Assembly (NCBI GenBank): GCA_944324645.1 | Contig: CALUXB010000001.1 | Coordinates: 310,001-374,000, forward strand | DNA length: 64,000 nt | Source: an uncultured Elusimicrobiales bacterium | GTDB lineage: Bacteria > Elusimicrobiota > Elusimicrobia > Elusimicrobiales > Elusimicrobiaceae | Reading direction: 5' to 3' | Shown here: piece after piece, positions 1 through 7,558 of the stretch | How the letters are laid out: each line of letters opens with the position of its first letter | Position numbering within the stretch: the first letter of the stretch is position 1 | Notes under the pieces: model-generated | Database searches by the model: none | What the model was told of the DNA's origin: nothing | Seen by the model: only the letters and a program-made list of their open reading frames with translations | Program-made: the position numbers and the translations under genes

Positions 1-1
1 A

Positions 2-100
2 GACCACTTGGACGGCAAACTGTTTATTGACTATGCAGACCCGGTTTTAAAACCCGCCATTAAAAAAGAGATTAAAAAGCTGCGCCCAGGCTGGGACTGA
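2..100 (+). CDS. C-terminal end of an unidentified protein (partial)
   Basis: An open frame enters from the left edge and encodes 32 residues ending in LRPGWD before TGA at 98-100. The visible tail is Lys-rich and probably helical. It is followed 20 bases later by a strong terminator, so it is the last gene of its unit. There is too little sequence to assign a family. Confidence 0.7.
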   Translation, partial: DHLDGKLFIDYADPVLKPAIKKEIKKLRPGWD

Positions 101-120
101 TAAGCTTTTTATAAGAAAAA

Positions 121-145
121 ACCCGCCTGTTTGGGCGGGTTTTTT
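121..145 (+). terminator. Rho-independent terminator
   Basis: ACCCGCC (121-127) and GGGCGGGT (133-140) form a GC-rich stem around a TGTTT loop, followed by a T tract to 145. It ends the transcript of the partial gene upstream. Confidence 0.88.
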
Positions 146-255
146 GATGTAGGGTTAAGAGCTTTCCCACCGGATTTTTACTTCTGTTTAGCAGGGCAAA
201 AAACAAAGCCGTCTATATTTTGGGAAACCAGCCCCACCTTTTTTGTAAAAAATGA

Positions 256-284
256 TTGCGCTGTAACAAAATTTTTATTATACT
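256..284 (+). promoter_or_regulatory. Sigma-70-type promoter of the lysA leader
   Basis: TTGCGC (256-261) and TATACT (279-284) are separated by exactly 17 bases. The predicted transcription start is about 291, which is the A of the leader-ORF ATG. The -35 is weak (3 of 6) and the -10 good (5 of 6). Confidence 0.6.
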
Positions 285-290
285 AAGCCT

Positions 291-386
291 ATGGTACTGA
301 TTCTTTCCGTTAAATGTGTAAGCAAACAGAACAAGGGTAAGAAATGCTCTTGTGCTTTTGCTTGCAATTTGGCGGAAACGGATTAA
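291..386 (+). CDS. Putative 31-residue leader peptide, Lys- and Cys-rich
   Basis: ATG at 291 opens 31 codons to TAA at 384-386. The peptide has five Lys (residues 8, 12, 15, 17, 18) and four Cys (9, 19, 21, 25). The ATG lies 6 bases after the TATACT -10, so translation would be leaderless. The ORF sits between the promoter and a terminator directly before lysA. Its last third overlaps a segment (360-368) that can pair with the terminator stem, which is the arrangement of an amino-acid attenuator. It could instead be a small Cys-rich protein unrelated to attenuation. Confidence 0.45.
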   Translation: MVLILSVKCVSKQNKGKKCSCAFACNLAETD

Positions 387-446
387 CCGTATTTTAATTT
401 AAATGAACCGATTTGAACCCCCGCTTGATTGCAAGCGGGGGTTTTT
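360..446 (+). promoter_or_regulatory. Terminator/antiterminator pair before lysA
   Basis: The terminator stem is 418-427 with 432-441: ten perfect base pairs, ATTG loop, then TTTTT at 442-446. The sequence GCTTGCAAT at 360-368 is perfectly complementary to ATTGCAAGC at 428-436. It can therefore invade the loop and 3' arm and prevent termination. A ribosome paused in the Lys-rich stretch (312-344) would leave 360-368 free, whereas one reaching the stop at 386 would cover it. Regulation by lysine supply is inferred from this geometry and from the identity of the downstream gene. Confidence 0.6.
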
Positions 447-463
447 ATTGGAAAGGAGAGCCT

Positions 464-1726
464 ATGTGTTTCCATTACGAAAACGGAGAATTATACGCAG
501 AGGGGGTAGCGCTGGAGAGAATAGCGCAGGAGGTGGGCACGCCTTTTTATTGCTATTCTTACAGCAAACTGGCGGCTAATATTGCCGCATACCGCCGCGC
601 GTTGGAGCCTTTTCACAGCGAGGTGTGCTATTCCGTCAAAGCCAATTCTAATTTGGCAGTCGTGTCTGCGGTGGCGGCGTTAGGCGGCGGGGCGGACGTA
701 GTGTCTGGAGGGGAACTTTTTCTGGCGCTAAAAGCGGGGATTTCTCCGGATAAAATCGTATTCTCCGGCGTAGGCAAAACCGAGCAGGAGCTAGAGCAAG
801 CCTTACGCTGTGGCATACGGCAAATTAACGTAGAATCTGCTGAAGAACTGCAGCTTTTGGCGCGCGTGGCCCAGCGCACCGGCACGCGGGCCAATGTGGC
901 TCTGCGCGTCAACCCGGATGTGGACGCTTTGACCCACGTCAAAATTACCACCGGCAAAAAAGAAAATAAATTCGGCGTACCCTGGCCGGAAGCACACGAG
1001 CTCTACCACGCGGCGGCGCAAATGCCTTCTTTGCGGGTATGCGGCATTGCGGTGCATATCGGCTCGCAGCTGTTGGATTTGGAGCCGTTCCGCCTGGCTT
1101 TTACCCGCATAGCGGCTATGGTGCGCGCACTGGAAGCGGACGGCCTGAGTATTGAAAATATTGATTTGGGAGGCGGTTTGGGGATTAATTACAATGTGGA
1201 GCTCCCTCCTACCTGTGAGGCGTATGCCCAGGTAGTGCGCGAAACATTGGGCGAGCTGGACAAACATATCATCGTAGAGCCGGGCCGTTCGGTGGTGGGC
1301 AACGCCGGCGTGCTGGTAACCCAGGTGCTTTACACCAAACAGACGGAGCAGAAACGCTTTGTCATTGTGGACGCGGGTATGAACGATTTAATCCGCCCCG
1401 CTATGTATGACGCCTGGCACAGCATTTTGCCGGTGCACCGTGCGGGCACGGCCCCGGTGGTGGCTGATATTGTGGGGCCGATTTGTGAATCGGGCGACGT
1501 GTTTGCTAAAGACCGCATCATTGAGCCTGTGCAGTCAGGCCGTCTATTAGCTATAATGTGTGCTGGAGCATATGGCGCGGCGATGGCTTCGCAATATAAC
1601 TTCCGGCCGCTACCGGCTGAAGTGATGGTGCGCGGCAACGAATATGCCGTAGTGCGCCGCAGAAGCAGTTATGAAGAAATGCTGGAAGGCCAAAGCGTAC
1701 CTTCTTGGACAGGTGACCAACAATGA
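464..1726 (+). CDS. lysA: Diaminopimelate decarboxylase
   Basis: This is a 420-residue cytoplasmic PLP enzyme that makes L-lysine from meso-diaminopimelate, the last step of the pathway. It is a fold-III decarboxylase: the PLP lysine is K59 in YSVKANSN, the phosphate-binding GGG is at 236-238, EPGR is at 272-275, and the dimer-partner cysteine is in CESGD near 341. Length is typical. ATG 464 is chosen because AAAGGAGAG precedes it by a few bases. The in-frame TTG at 413 would place coding sequence across a terminator. The gene overlaps lysC by four bases (ATGA), so the two are translationally coupled. Expression is probably controlled by the upstream attenuator. Confidence 0.96.
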   Translation: MCFHYENGELYAEGVALERIAQEVGTPFYCYSYSKLAANIAAYRRALEPFHSEVCYSVKANSNLAVVSAVAALGGGADVVSGGELFLALKAGISPDKIVFSGVGKTEQELEQALRCGIRQINVESAEELQLLARVAQRTGTRANVALRVNPDVDALTHVKITTGKKENKFGVPWPEAHELYHAAAQMPSLRVCGIAVHIGSQLLDLEPFRLAFTRIAAMVRALEADGLSIENIDLGGGLGINYNVELPPTCEAYAQVVRETLGELDKHIIVEPGRSVVGNAGVLVTQVLYTKQTEQKRFVIVDAGMNDLIRPAMYDAWHSILPVHRAGTAPVVADIVGPICESGDVFAKDRIIEPVQSGRLLAIMCAGAYGAAMASQYNFRPLPAEVMVRGNEYAVVRRRSSYEEMLEGQSVPSWTGDQQ

Positions 1727-2454
1727 GCAAACAGATTTGCATTATGAAATTTGGCGGCAATACGCTGGCCAATAAACAAAAACTTTTAATGGCGGCCCAG
1801 TTAATAAAATCCCGCTATGATAAAAATTTCCTGCCAGTAATTGTGGCTTCCGCCAACGGCAATTTGACCGATGTGCTGTTAGACCACGCCTACAGCATCA
1901 GCCGCAACCCAGATAAAAGAGAGCTGGATATGCTGGTAACTACCGGGGAACGGGTCAGCGTGGCGCTTTTGTCTATTGCGTTGCGCGATATTGGGGTGCC
2001 TTCTGTGTCTTTGACTGGCAGCCAAATCGGCCTGATTACCACCTGCGCCCATACCGGGGCGGATATCTTGACGCTTAAAGGTGACCGCCTGGTGCGCGAA
2101 CTGGAAGCCGGGCACGTGCCCGTGGTGGCGGGGTTTCAGGGAATAGGAGAGAACAAAGAGATTACCACACTTAAACGCGGCGGGTCGGACGTATCTGCGG
2201 TGTTTTTGGCCAGCCAGTTGGGCGCTACGCACGTAGAAATGATTAAAGATGTGGACGGCGTCTATAGTGCAGACCCCAACAAAGACCTTAAAGCCCAAAA
2301 ATACGAAGTGCTGGATTTTGATGAAATGTATAAGCTGGCTTTAAACGGCGCCAATGTGCTGCACCCGGACGCGGTGCGCCTGGCTAAAGAAAAAGGCATA
2401 GAAATACGCATTGTCCATTACCAAACCGGGCAGACCGGCACGGTAATTAAATAA
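1723..2454 (+). CDS. lysC: Aspartate kinase, catalytic domain only
   Basis: This 243-residue amino-acid kinase phosphorylates aspartate, the first step towards lysine, threonine and methionine. KFGG near residues 9-12, TTGERVS, and the RGGSD and DGVYSADP motifs mark the aspartokinase fold. The protein ends right after the catalytic domain. The two ACT domains that bring family members to about 400 residues and bind lysine or threonine are absent. No ACT-like ORF follows, because a terminator comes 14 bases after the stop. Control may therefore be transcriptional through the lysA leader. A related amino-acid kinase with another substrate is less likely given the coupling to lysA. Confidence 0.88.
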   Translation: MSKQICIMKFGGNTLANKQKLLMAAQLIKSRYDKNFLPVIVASANGNLTDVLLDHAYSISRNPDKRELDMLVTTGERVSVALLSIALRDIGVPSVSLTGSQIGLITTCAHTGADILTLKGDRLVRELEAGHVPVVAGFQGIGENKEITTLKRGGSDVSAVFLASQLGATHVEMIKDVDGVYSADPNKDLKAQKYEVLDFDEMYKLALNGANVLHPDAVRLAKEKGIEIRIVHYQTGQTGTVIK

Positions 2455-2467
2455 AAAGGCTTTTCAA

Positions 2468-2493
2468 ACCCCGCCCCAAGGCGGGGTCTTTTG
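2468..2493 (+). terminator. Terminator after lysC
   Basis: CCCCGCC (2469-2475) and GGCGGGG (2480-2486) form a 7-bp stem with a CCAA loop, followed by TCTTTTG. It closes the lysA-lysC operon. Confidence 0.85.
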
Positions 2494-2533
2494 TATTGGG
2501 GAAGATAGCTGTCCGAACGCGCGAATATTTTAG

Positions 2534-2545
2534 TAAAATACCCAT
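2534..2545 (+). promoter_or_regulatory. -10 element placing the start at the ATG (leaderless)
   Basis: TAAAAT at 2534-2539 lies exactly 6 bases before ATG 2546 and there is no Shine-Dalgarno sequence. The predicted RNA starts at or within a base of the start codon. No convincing -35 is seen. Confidence 0.5.
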
Positions 2546-3181
2546 ATGGACTTATTTATTGTTTTGCCGATTTTATTTTTTTCTATTGTACTGCACGAAT
2601 TTGCACACGGATACGTGGCATACCGTATGGGGGACGATACGGCCTATTTGATGGGCCGGCTGACGCTAAACCCGCTCAAGCACATAGACCTTATTGGCAC
2701 TATAGCGGTGCCGGGGCTGTGCTATCTTTTGGGCGTGCCAATGTTTGGCTGGGCCAAACCGGTGCCGGTGAATGCAATGCGCCTCTCTTCCCCGCGCAAA
2801 AGTATGGGTAAAGTGGGGCTGGCGGGGCCGTCTGCCAATTTGCTGTTGGCCGTATTGTGTGCATTTTTAATTAAGCTGGTGTTAGTAACGGGGGCGCTTT
2901 CGCCGCAGGGCGCGGCGCAGACGGTAAAATTTTTAATATACGGCCTGCAGATTAATGTATTGCTTGCTGTGTTTAACCTAATGCCCATTCCGCCGCTGGA
3001 CGGGGGACACATTGTAGAGGCCCTGTTGCCGCTTAATGCCGCCTTGGCCTATGCACGTTTTTTTGGGCGGTGGGGAATGTATGTGGTGTTTGGGTTGATT
3101 TTGACGGGCCTTTTCCGTTATATTTTATATCCGCCGATGTATTTTGTGGTCAGCTTGCTGGCTAAAATCTTTGGCATTTAA
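2546..3181 (+). CDS. Site-2 protease family (M50) membrane metalloprotease
   Basis: This 211-residue integral membrane protein is of the short M50/YwhC-like type, without a PDZ domain. The zinc motif HEFAH is at residues 17-21 in the first membrane segment. The third ligand lies in PPLDGG (D152), preceded by the conserved N144. About five hydrophobic segments are visible. Family members cleave substrates inside the inner membrane; the substrate here is unknown. It opens an operon with trpS (9 bases apart), scpA and scpB, an order common in several phyla. Confidence 0.9.
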   Translation: MDLFIVLPILFFSIVLHEFAHGYVAYRMGDDTAYLMGRLTLNPLKHIDLIGTIAVPGLCYLLGVPMFGWAKPVPVNAMRLSSPRKSMGKVGLAGPSANLLLAVLCAFLIKLVLVTGALSPQGAAQTVKFLIYGLQINVLLAVFNLMPIPPLDGGHIVEALLPLNAALAYARFFGRWGMYVVFGLILTGLFRYILYPPMYFVVSLLAKIFGI

Positions 3182-3190
3182 AGAGGATTT

Positions 3191-4252
3191 ATGAGCACAG
3201 ATATTATTGTATCCGGTATGCGCCCCACGGGCAAATTACACTTGGGAAATTACCACGGTGCGCTTAAAAATTGGGTGGCTTTACAAAATAAATACAAATG
3301 TTTTTTCTTTGTGGCGGATTTGCACGCGCTGACCACCGCCTACAAACATACCGAGAATCTGGCCCAAAACAGCGAGCAAATGCTGGTGGATTGGCTGTGC
3401 GCCGGGTTGGACCCGCAAAAATGCACTATTTTTATTCAGTCCGATGTGCCGCAGGTAAGTGAGCTTAACACCTTGTTGGGTATGATTACCCCGCTGGGCT
3501 GGCTGCTGCGCAACCCAACGTATAAGGACCAAATCAATGAATTGCTGGCCCGCAAATACGCCGGGCAGCTGCAGGGGGATGAAAACACTCCGCTGGCAGA
3601 GCGCGTCAAGGGGCTGGCCGACGAAGATATTTCCGTCTATGGCTTTTTAGGCTACCCGGTGCTGATGGCTACGGATATTTTAATTCATAAAGCGGCCTTA
3701 GTGCCTGTAGGGGAGGACCAAACAGCCCACGTAGAAATTGCGCGGGATTTGGTGCGCCGCTTTAATGAAATTTACGGCACGGATAATGTGTTTGTAGAGC
3801 CCAAGCCCCTATTTACCAAAGAAACCAAAGTGCCGGGGCTGGACGGACACAAAATGTCTAAATCCTACGGCAATACCATTGACTTGGGGGAAGACTTGGA
3901 CAGTGTGCGCAAAAAAGTAATGTCTATGTACACCGACCCCAACAAAAAGAAAGCCAACGACCCTGCCGATCCGGAAGGGTGCGTGGTGTTTGCTTTCCAC
4001 AAAATTTATAACCCGGATTGGCAAAAACGCTGTGAAGAATGCAAGGCCGGCGCTTTGGGGTGTGTGGCGTGCAAGAAACAACTCTTTGCCTTGATGGAGC
4101 CGGAGCTGAAAGCGTTTTTGGACAGACGCAAAATCTTTGAAAATGACAAAGCCCAACTGCAGGCCATTTTGCACAGCGGCAAAGAGGCCGCGTGCGCCTC
4201 GGCGGCCGTAACTCTGCAGGAAGTAAAACGGGCGATGAAAGTGATTAAATGA
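3191..4252 (+). CDS. trpS: Tryptophanyl-tRNA synthetase with a probable Fe-S cluster motif
   Basis: This 353-residue class I synthetase charges tRNA-Trp. The HIGH-like HLGN is at 17-20 and KMSKS at 221-225. The C-terminal helical domain carries five Cys: C264, C281, C284, C291 and C294. The spacing C264-x19-C284-x6-C291-x2-C294 closely resembles the C-x22-C-x6-C-x2-C set that binds a 4Fe-4S cluster in Thermotoga maritima TrpRS. The start has AGAGGA four bases upstream. The stop overlaps the scpA ATG by four bases. Confidence 0.95.
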   Translation: MSTDIIVSGMRPTGKLHLGNYHGALKNWVALQNKYKCFFFVADLHALTTAYKHTENLAQNSEQMLVDWLCAGLDPQKCTIFIQSDVPQVSELNTLLGMITPLGWLLRNPTYKDQINELLARKYAGQLQGDENTPLAERVKGLADEDISVYGFLGYPVLMATDILIHKAALVPVGEDQTAHVEIARDLVRRFNEIYGTDNVFVEPKPLFTKETKVPGLDGHKMSKSYGNTIDLGEDLDSVRKKVMSMYTDPNKKKANDPADPEGCVVFAFHKIYNPDWQKRCEECKAGALGCVACKKQLFALMEPELKAFLDRRKIFENDKAQLQAILHSGKEAACASAAVTLQEVKRAMKVIK

Positions 4253-5010
4253 TAAACACCGCGCCCATTAACGTTCATATTAACGTGTTTGAAGGCCCTA
4301 TGGACCTTCTGCTTCACCTTATCAAAAAAGACAATTTGGACGTGACGGACGTGACTATTTCCGAAATCACGAAGCAGTATCTGGACTATTTAAATGTGAT
4401 GAAGGAGCTGAATTTGGAAATTGCGGGTGAGTTTTTGGTAATGGCCAGCACCTTAATGCAGATTAAAGCCAAAAGCCTGTTGCCCTCCCAGGTGCCCACG
4501 AGCGAAAATGAGGGGCCGGACCCGGCCAAAGAGCTCATTGCCAAGCTGCTTGAATACCAAAAATACAAAGAAGCCGGCAAATTTTTGGAAGGCAAACTGG
4601 AAGAAAACAAAGATAATTTTTATAAATCCGCCCCCATTTTTGACAATGGCGAGAAAGTGCTTAACTTGCAGTTGTTTGATTTGCTTTCCGCCGTCAAGCG
4701 CGCCTTTGACCGCTTAGATGAGCGCAAACGCGTGGAACTGCTGAAAATAGAAGAGTTCCCCATTGAAGGCAAAATGGAAAAAGTGGTGCAGCTGCTGAAA
4801 ACGCGCCAATGGATTTTGCTGGACGATATTTTTGTGGGGGAAACCAAAAAGCGCGGCATCATTACCTGCTTTATGGCGGTGCTGGAGCTGATGAAAATTA
4901 AAAAGTTGCTGGCCCGGCAAGATGAACAAGACGGGCAAATACGCATTTATTTAAATCCCGACAACAAAGATACAGATTTCCGCGAACTGATGCACGGGGA
5001 CGCGGCTTAA
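4249..5010 (+). CDS. scpA: Segregation and condensation protein A
   Basis: This 253-residue kleisin bridges the two SMC heads and binds ScpB in the bacterial condensin that compacts and segregates chromosomes. The N-terminal signature FEGPMDLLLHLI near residue 14 and the ISEITKQYLDYL helix are typical, as is the C-terminal winged-helix region. Length is normal. It starts inside the last codons of trpS (ATGA overlap) and is followed after 10 bases by scpB. No smc gene is in the window. Confidence 0.95.
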   Translation: MINTAPINVHINVFEGPMDLLLHLIKKDNLDVTDVTISEITKQYLDYLNVMKELNLEIAGEFLVMASTLMQIKAKSLLPSQVPTSENEGPDPAKELIAKLLEYQKYKEAGKFLEGKLEENKDNFYKSAPIFDNGEKVLNLQLFDLLSAVKRAFDRLDERKRVELLKIEEFPIEGKMEKVVQLLKTRQWILLDDIFVGETKKRGIITCFMAVLELMKIKKLLARQDEQDGQIRIYLNPDNKDTDFRELMHGDAA

Positions 5011-5020
5011 CGGAGATTTT

Positions 5021-6079
5021 ATGGAAGAAACTTTGCAAACGGCCCCTGAGGCTGACACCCCTTTAACCCAACAGGAAAGTGCTCCCGCTGAGGGGCAGAC
5101 TCCTGCTGCCGAAACCGCCGCCCCGGAGCCAAACCCGGACCAGGCCGCTTCTTCCGATTTAAACAGTGCCGTCCAAGTGCCAGAGGCTGACGAAGAAGAA
5201 TTGCTTAGCAGTGATGAGGCCAAGCAAATTATTGAGAATTTGCTTTTTATTACGGACCGCCCTTTAAAACCCGCCCGCATTGCCGAAGTGGTAGAGAGTG
5301 TTAACGCTAAGCGCGTGCTGGAAATTATTAATGAGCTTTCCAAAGAATATGCCGACACGGGCCGCGCCATCCGCATTTTGGAAATTGGCGGCGGCTACCA
5401 AATGTGCACCAAGCCCGAATATGGCCGCTGGGTGCGCCGGCTCTACAATGAGAAAATGACGACGCGCCTGTCCAACGCGGCGCTGGAAACGCTGGCCATT
5501 ATTGCGTATAAACAGCCGGTTACCCGTGCAGAGATGGAGATGATACGCGGCGTGGATGTGGCGGCCCCGCTGGAGCGGTTGCTGGAGCGCGGGTTGGTGC
5601 GCGTGCTGGGCAAGCGCGATACCATAGGCCGGCCGATGGTGTATGGTACGACTGATGAATTTTTGCGTTTGTTTGGACTAAATAAGATTTCGGAACTGCC
5701 GGACTTGCAGGTATTTGCCGCCAAACAGTTGCGGGAAAAACAAGAAGATTTGCCGTTTGATGAAAAATTGCCGCCTTTGGGTGAGCCGGCTATTTTGGCT
5801 TTGGAAGAAGAAACCGGCGACGCGGCGGATGCCTTTTTTAAACGTCCTAAAAATATGTTTGATGAAGAACTCTCCGCGCAAGAAACGGTCCAAACCGACG
5901 CTGCAGCGCAGACAAATACGGCAGAAGCCGCGGAGGAAAAATCCGGCCCGGAGTCTGTGCCGCAACAGCCGCAGCCGGACGCGCCGGCAGAAGGGGCTGC
6001 CCCGGCCGCACCAGAACCCGTGACGCCCGTGCAAGATGCGCCGACGCAGCCGTCTGTTGAACAAGAAGATTTAAAATAG
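5021..6079 (+). CDS. scpB: Segregation and condensation protein B with disordered tails
   Basis: This 352-residue protein contains a normal ScpB core of two winged helices (about residues 65-235; motifs NAALETLAIIAYKQPVTRAE and GRPMVYGTTDEFLRLFGL). ScpB dimers clamp the ScpA-SMC complex. The core is flanked by an acidic Ala/Pro/Glu-rich leader of about 60 residues and a tail of about 115 residues (about 240-352) rich in Pro, Gln and Ala. Family members are usually 180-220 residues, so both tails are extra and probably disordered. GGAGA precedes the ATG. Confidence 0.93.
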   Translation: MEETLQTAPEADTPLTQQESAPAEGQTPAAETAAPEPNPDQAASSDLNSAVQVPEADEEELLSSDEAKQIIENLLFITDRPLKPARIAEVVESVNAKRVLEIINELSKEYADTGRAIRILEIGGGYQMCTKPEYGRWVRRLYNEKMTTRLSNAALETLAIIAYKQPVTRAEMEMIRGVDVAAPLERLLERGLVRVLGKRDTIGRPMVYGTTDEFLRLFGLNKISELPDLQVFAAKQLREKQEDLPFDEKLPPLGEPAILALEEETGDAADAFFKRPKNMFDEELSAQETVQTDAAAQTNTAEAAEEKSGPESVPQQPQPDAPAEGAAPAAPEPVTPVQDAPTQPSVEQEDLK

Positions 6080-6091
6080 GAGGAGCAAAGC

Positions 6092-7543
6092 ATGAATATT
6101 GTTTTAGCCGCCAGTGAGGCATTTCCGTTTTGTAAAACCGGAGGATTGGCTGACGTTGTGGGAGCGCTCGGGCAACAGCTGGCCGGGCATAAAGGGAACA
6201 AGGTGCTTTTGTTTCTGCCGCATTACCGCAATATACGGCGGGTGTCTTCTTTAAAGGTGGTGCCGGGGGTGTATTTAATCCCGGTGGGGGATAAGATAGA
6301 GCAGGTTTCTCTTTCGTATATTAACTGGGGCAATGTGCTGGTGTTTTTTATAGGAAACCGCAAGTATTTTGACCGCCCGGAACTTTACCGCACCAAAATG
6401 GGCGACTATGTGGATAATGATGAACGTTTTATTCTGTTTTGCCGGGCTGTGCTGGAAGGGTGCAAATTTGTGGGTTTCCGTCCGGATTTAATCCATTGTC
6501 ACGATTGGCAAACGGCGTTGCTGCCCGCCTATTTGAAAACAGTCTATAAATTGGACGCTTTTTATACCCGCACCCGCAGTTTGCTTACTATTCATAATAT
6601 TGCCTATCAGGGGCATTTTCCCTATTCCACTTTTGAAAAAGCAGGCTTTCACCCGGTGGATTTTACGCCGGATAAGTTTGAATATTACGGCGGCATTAGC
6701 TTTTTAAAGAGCGGTATCGTGTTTGCAGACCAAGTAAATACCGTCAGCCCCAACTATGCCAAAGAAGTGCAGACGGACCCGTCTATGGGGTTTGGGCTGG
6801 AAGGGCTGCTTAAGTACCGCAGCAAAAATTTCTGTGGTATCGTCAACGGTATTGATACCGAAATTTGGGACCCGGAAATAGATATGCTTTTGCCGGTAGG
6901 ATACGATGCAGTCACATTCGGCAAAAATAAACCGGTTTCCAAGCAGGCTTTGCAGCAGGAATTGAACTTAGAAGAAAACCCCCAAAAGCCGCTGGTGGGC
7001 ATTGTGTCGCGGTTGGATTATCAGAAGGGGTTGGATATCGCGGCCGGGGTGATAGAACGGTTGCACGCAAGAGCCCAATTTGTCGTGCTTGGCTGCGGGG
7101 ATCCCATATTGGAAAAACAATACCGCGAGCTGGCCAAAAAATATCCTGCCGACGTGGCTTATGCCGCTAAACTGGACGAAGAATTGGCGCACAAAATTTA
7201 CGCCGGGGCGGATTTGTTTTTAATGCCTTCGCGTTTTGAACCCTGCGGTCTTTCACAGATGATTTCTATGAAATACGGCACGCTGCCCGTAGTCAGCAAA
7301 GTGGGCGGCCTGGTGGATACCGTAAGCGGATATAAAGAAGGCTCAGACAATGCGGCGGCTACCGGCTTTTTTATTAACACTTTCAGCGAGAACGGTATTT
7401 ATAACGCTTTAGATAAAGCGCTGCGCGTTTTTGAAGATAAAAAAGTGTGGAATAAACTGGTTAAAAATGCAATGATGCAAGACCACTCTTGGGATAAATC
7501 CGCCCGGGAGTATATGGCCCTGTATCAAAAGACACTTTCGTAA
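6092..7543 (+). CDS. glgA: Glycogen (starch) synthase
   Basis: This 483-residue GT5 glycosyltransferase extends alpha-1,4-glucan from ADP-glucose in the cytoplasm. The ADP-glucose loop KTGGL is at residues 15-19. HCHDWQ (136-140), the HNIAYQG region (168-174) and the C-terminal EPCGLSQM (383-390), which carries the catalytic glutamate, are intact. Length is typical. It follows scpB by 12 bases with AGGAGG, so it may be co-transcribed. No other glg gene is near. Confidence 0.96.
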   Translation: MNIVLAASEAFPFCKTGGLADVVGALGQQLAGHKGNKVLLFLPHYRNIRRVSSLKVVPGVYLIPVGDKIEQVSLSYINWGNVLVFFIGNRKYFDRPELYRTKMGDYVDNDERFILFCRAVLEGCKFVGFRPDLIHCHDWQTALLPAYLKTVYKLDAFYTRTRSLLTIHNIAYQGHFPYSTFEKAGFHPVDFTPDKFEYYGGISFLKSGIVFADQVNTVSPNYAKEVQTDPSMGFGLEGLLKYRSKNFCGIVNGIDTEIWDPEIDMLLPVGYDAVTFGKNKPVSKQALQQELNLEENPQKPLVGIVSRLDYQKGLDIAAGVIERLHARAQFVVLGCGDPILEKQYRELAKKYPADVAYAAKLDEELAHKIYAGADLFLMPSRFEPCGLSQMISMKYGTLPVVSKVGGLVDTVSGYKEGSDNAAATGFFINTFSENGIYNALDKALRVFEDKKVWNKLVKNAMMQDHSWDKSAREYMALYQKTLS

Positions 7544-7558
7544 GGGAATAAAATATAT

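Noticed and set aside
291..446. L-box lysine riboswitch or other known riboswitch upstream of lysA
   Set aside because: The leader is only about 155 bases and I find none of the conserved lysine-riboswitch core; the simple alternative pairing explains it better.
413..463. TTG-initiated longer form of lysA
   Set aside because: It would encode the terminator stem; ATG 464 has a strong ribosome site.
5443..6201. 252-codon antisense Ser/Cys-rich frame over scpB
   Set aside because: It mirrors the Ala/Pro/Glu-rich tail of scpB and has no start signals.
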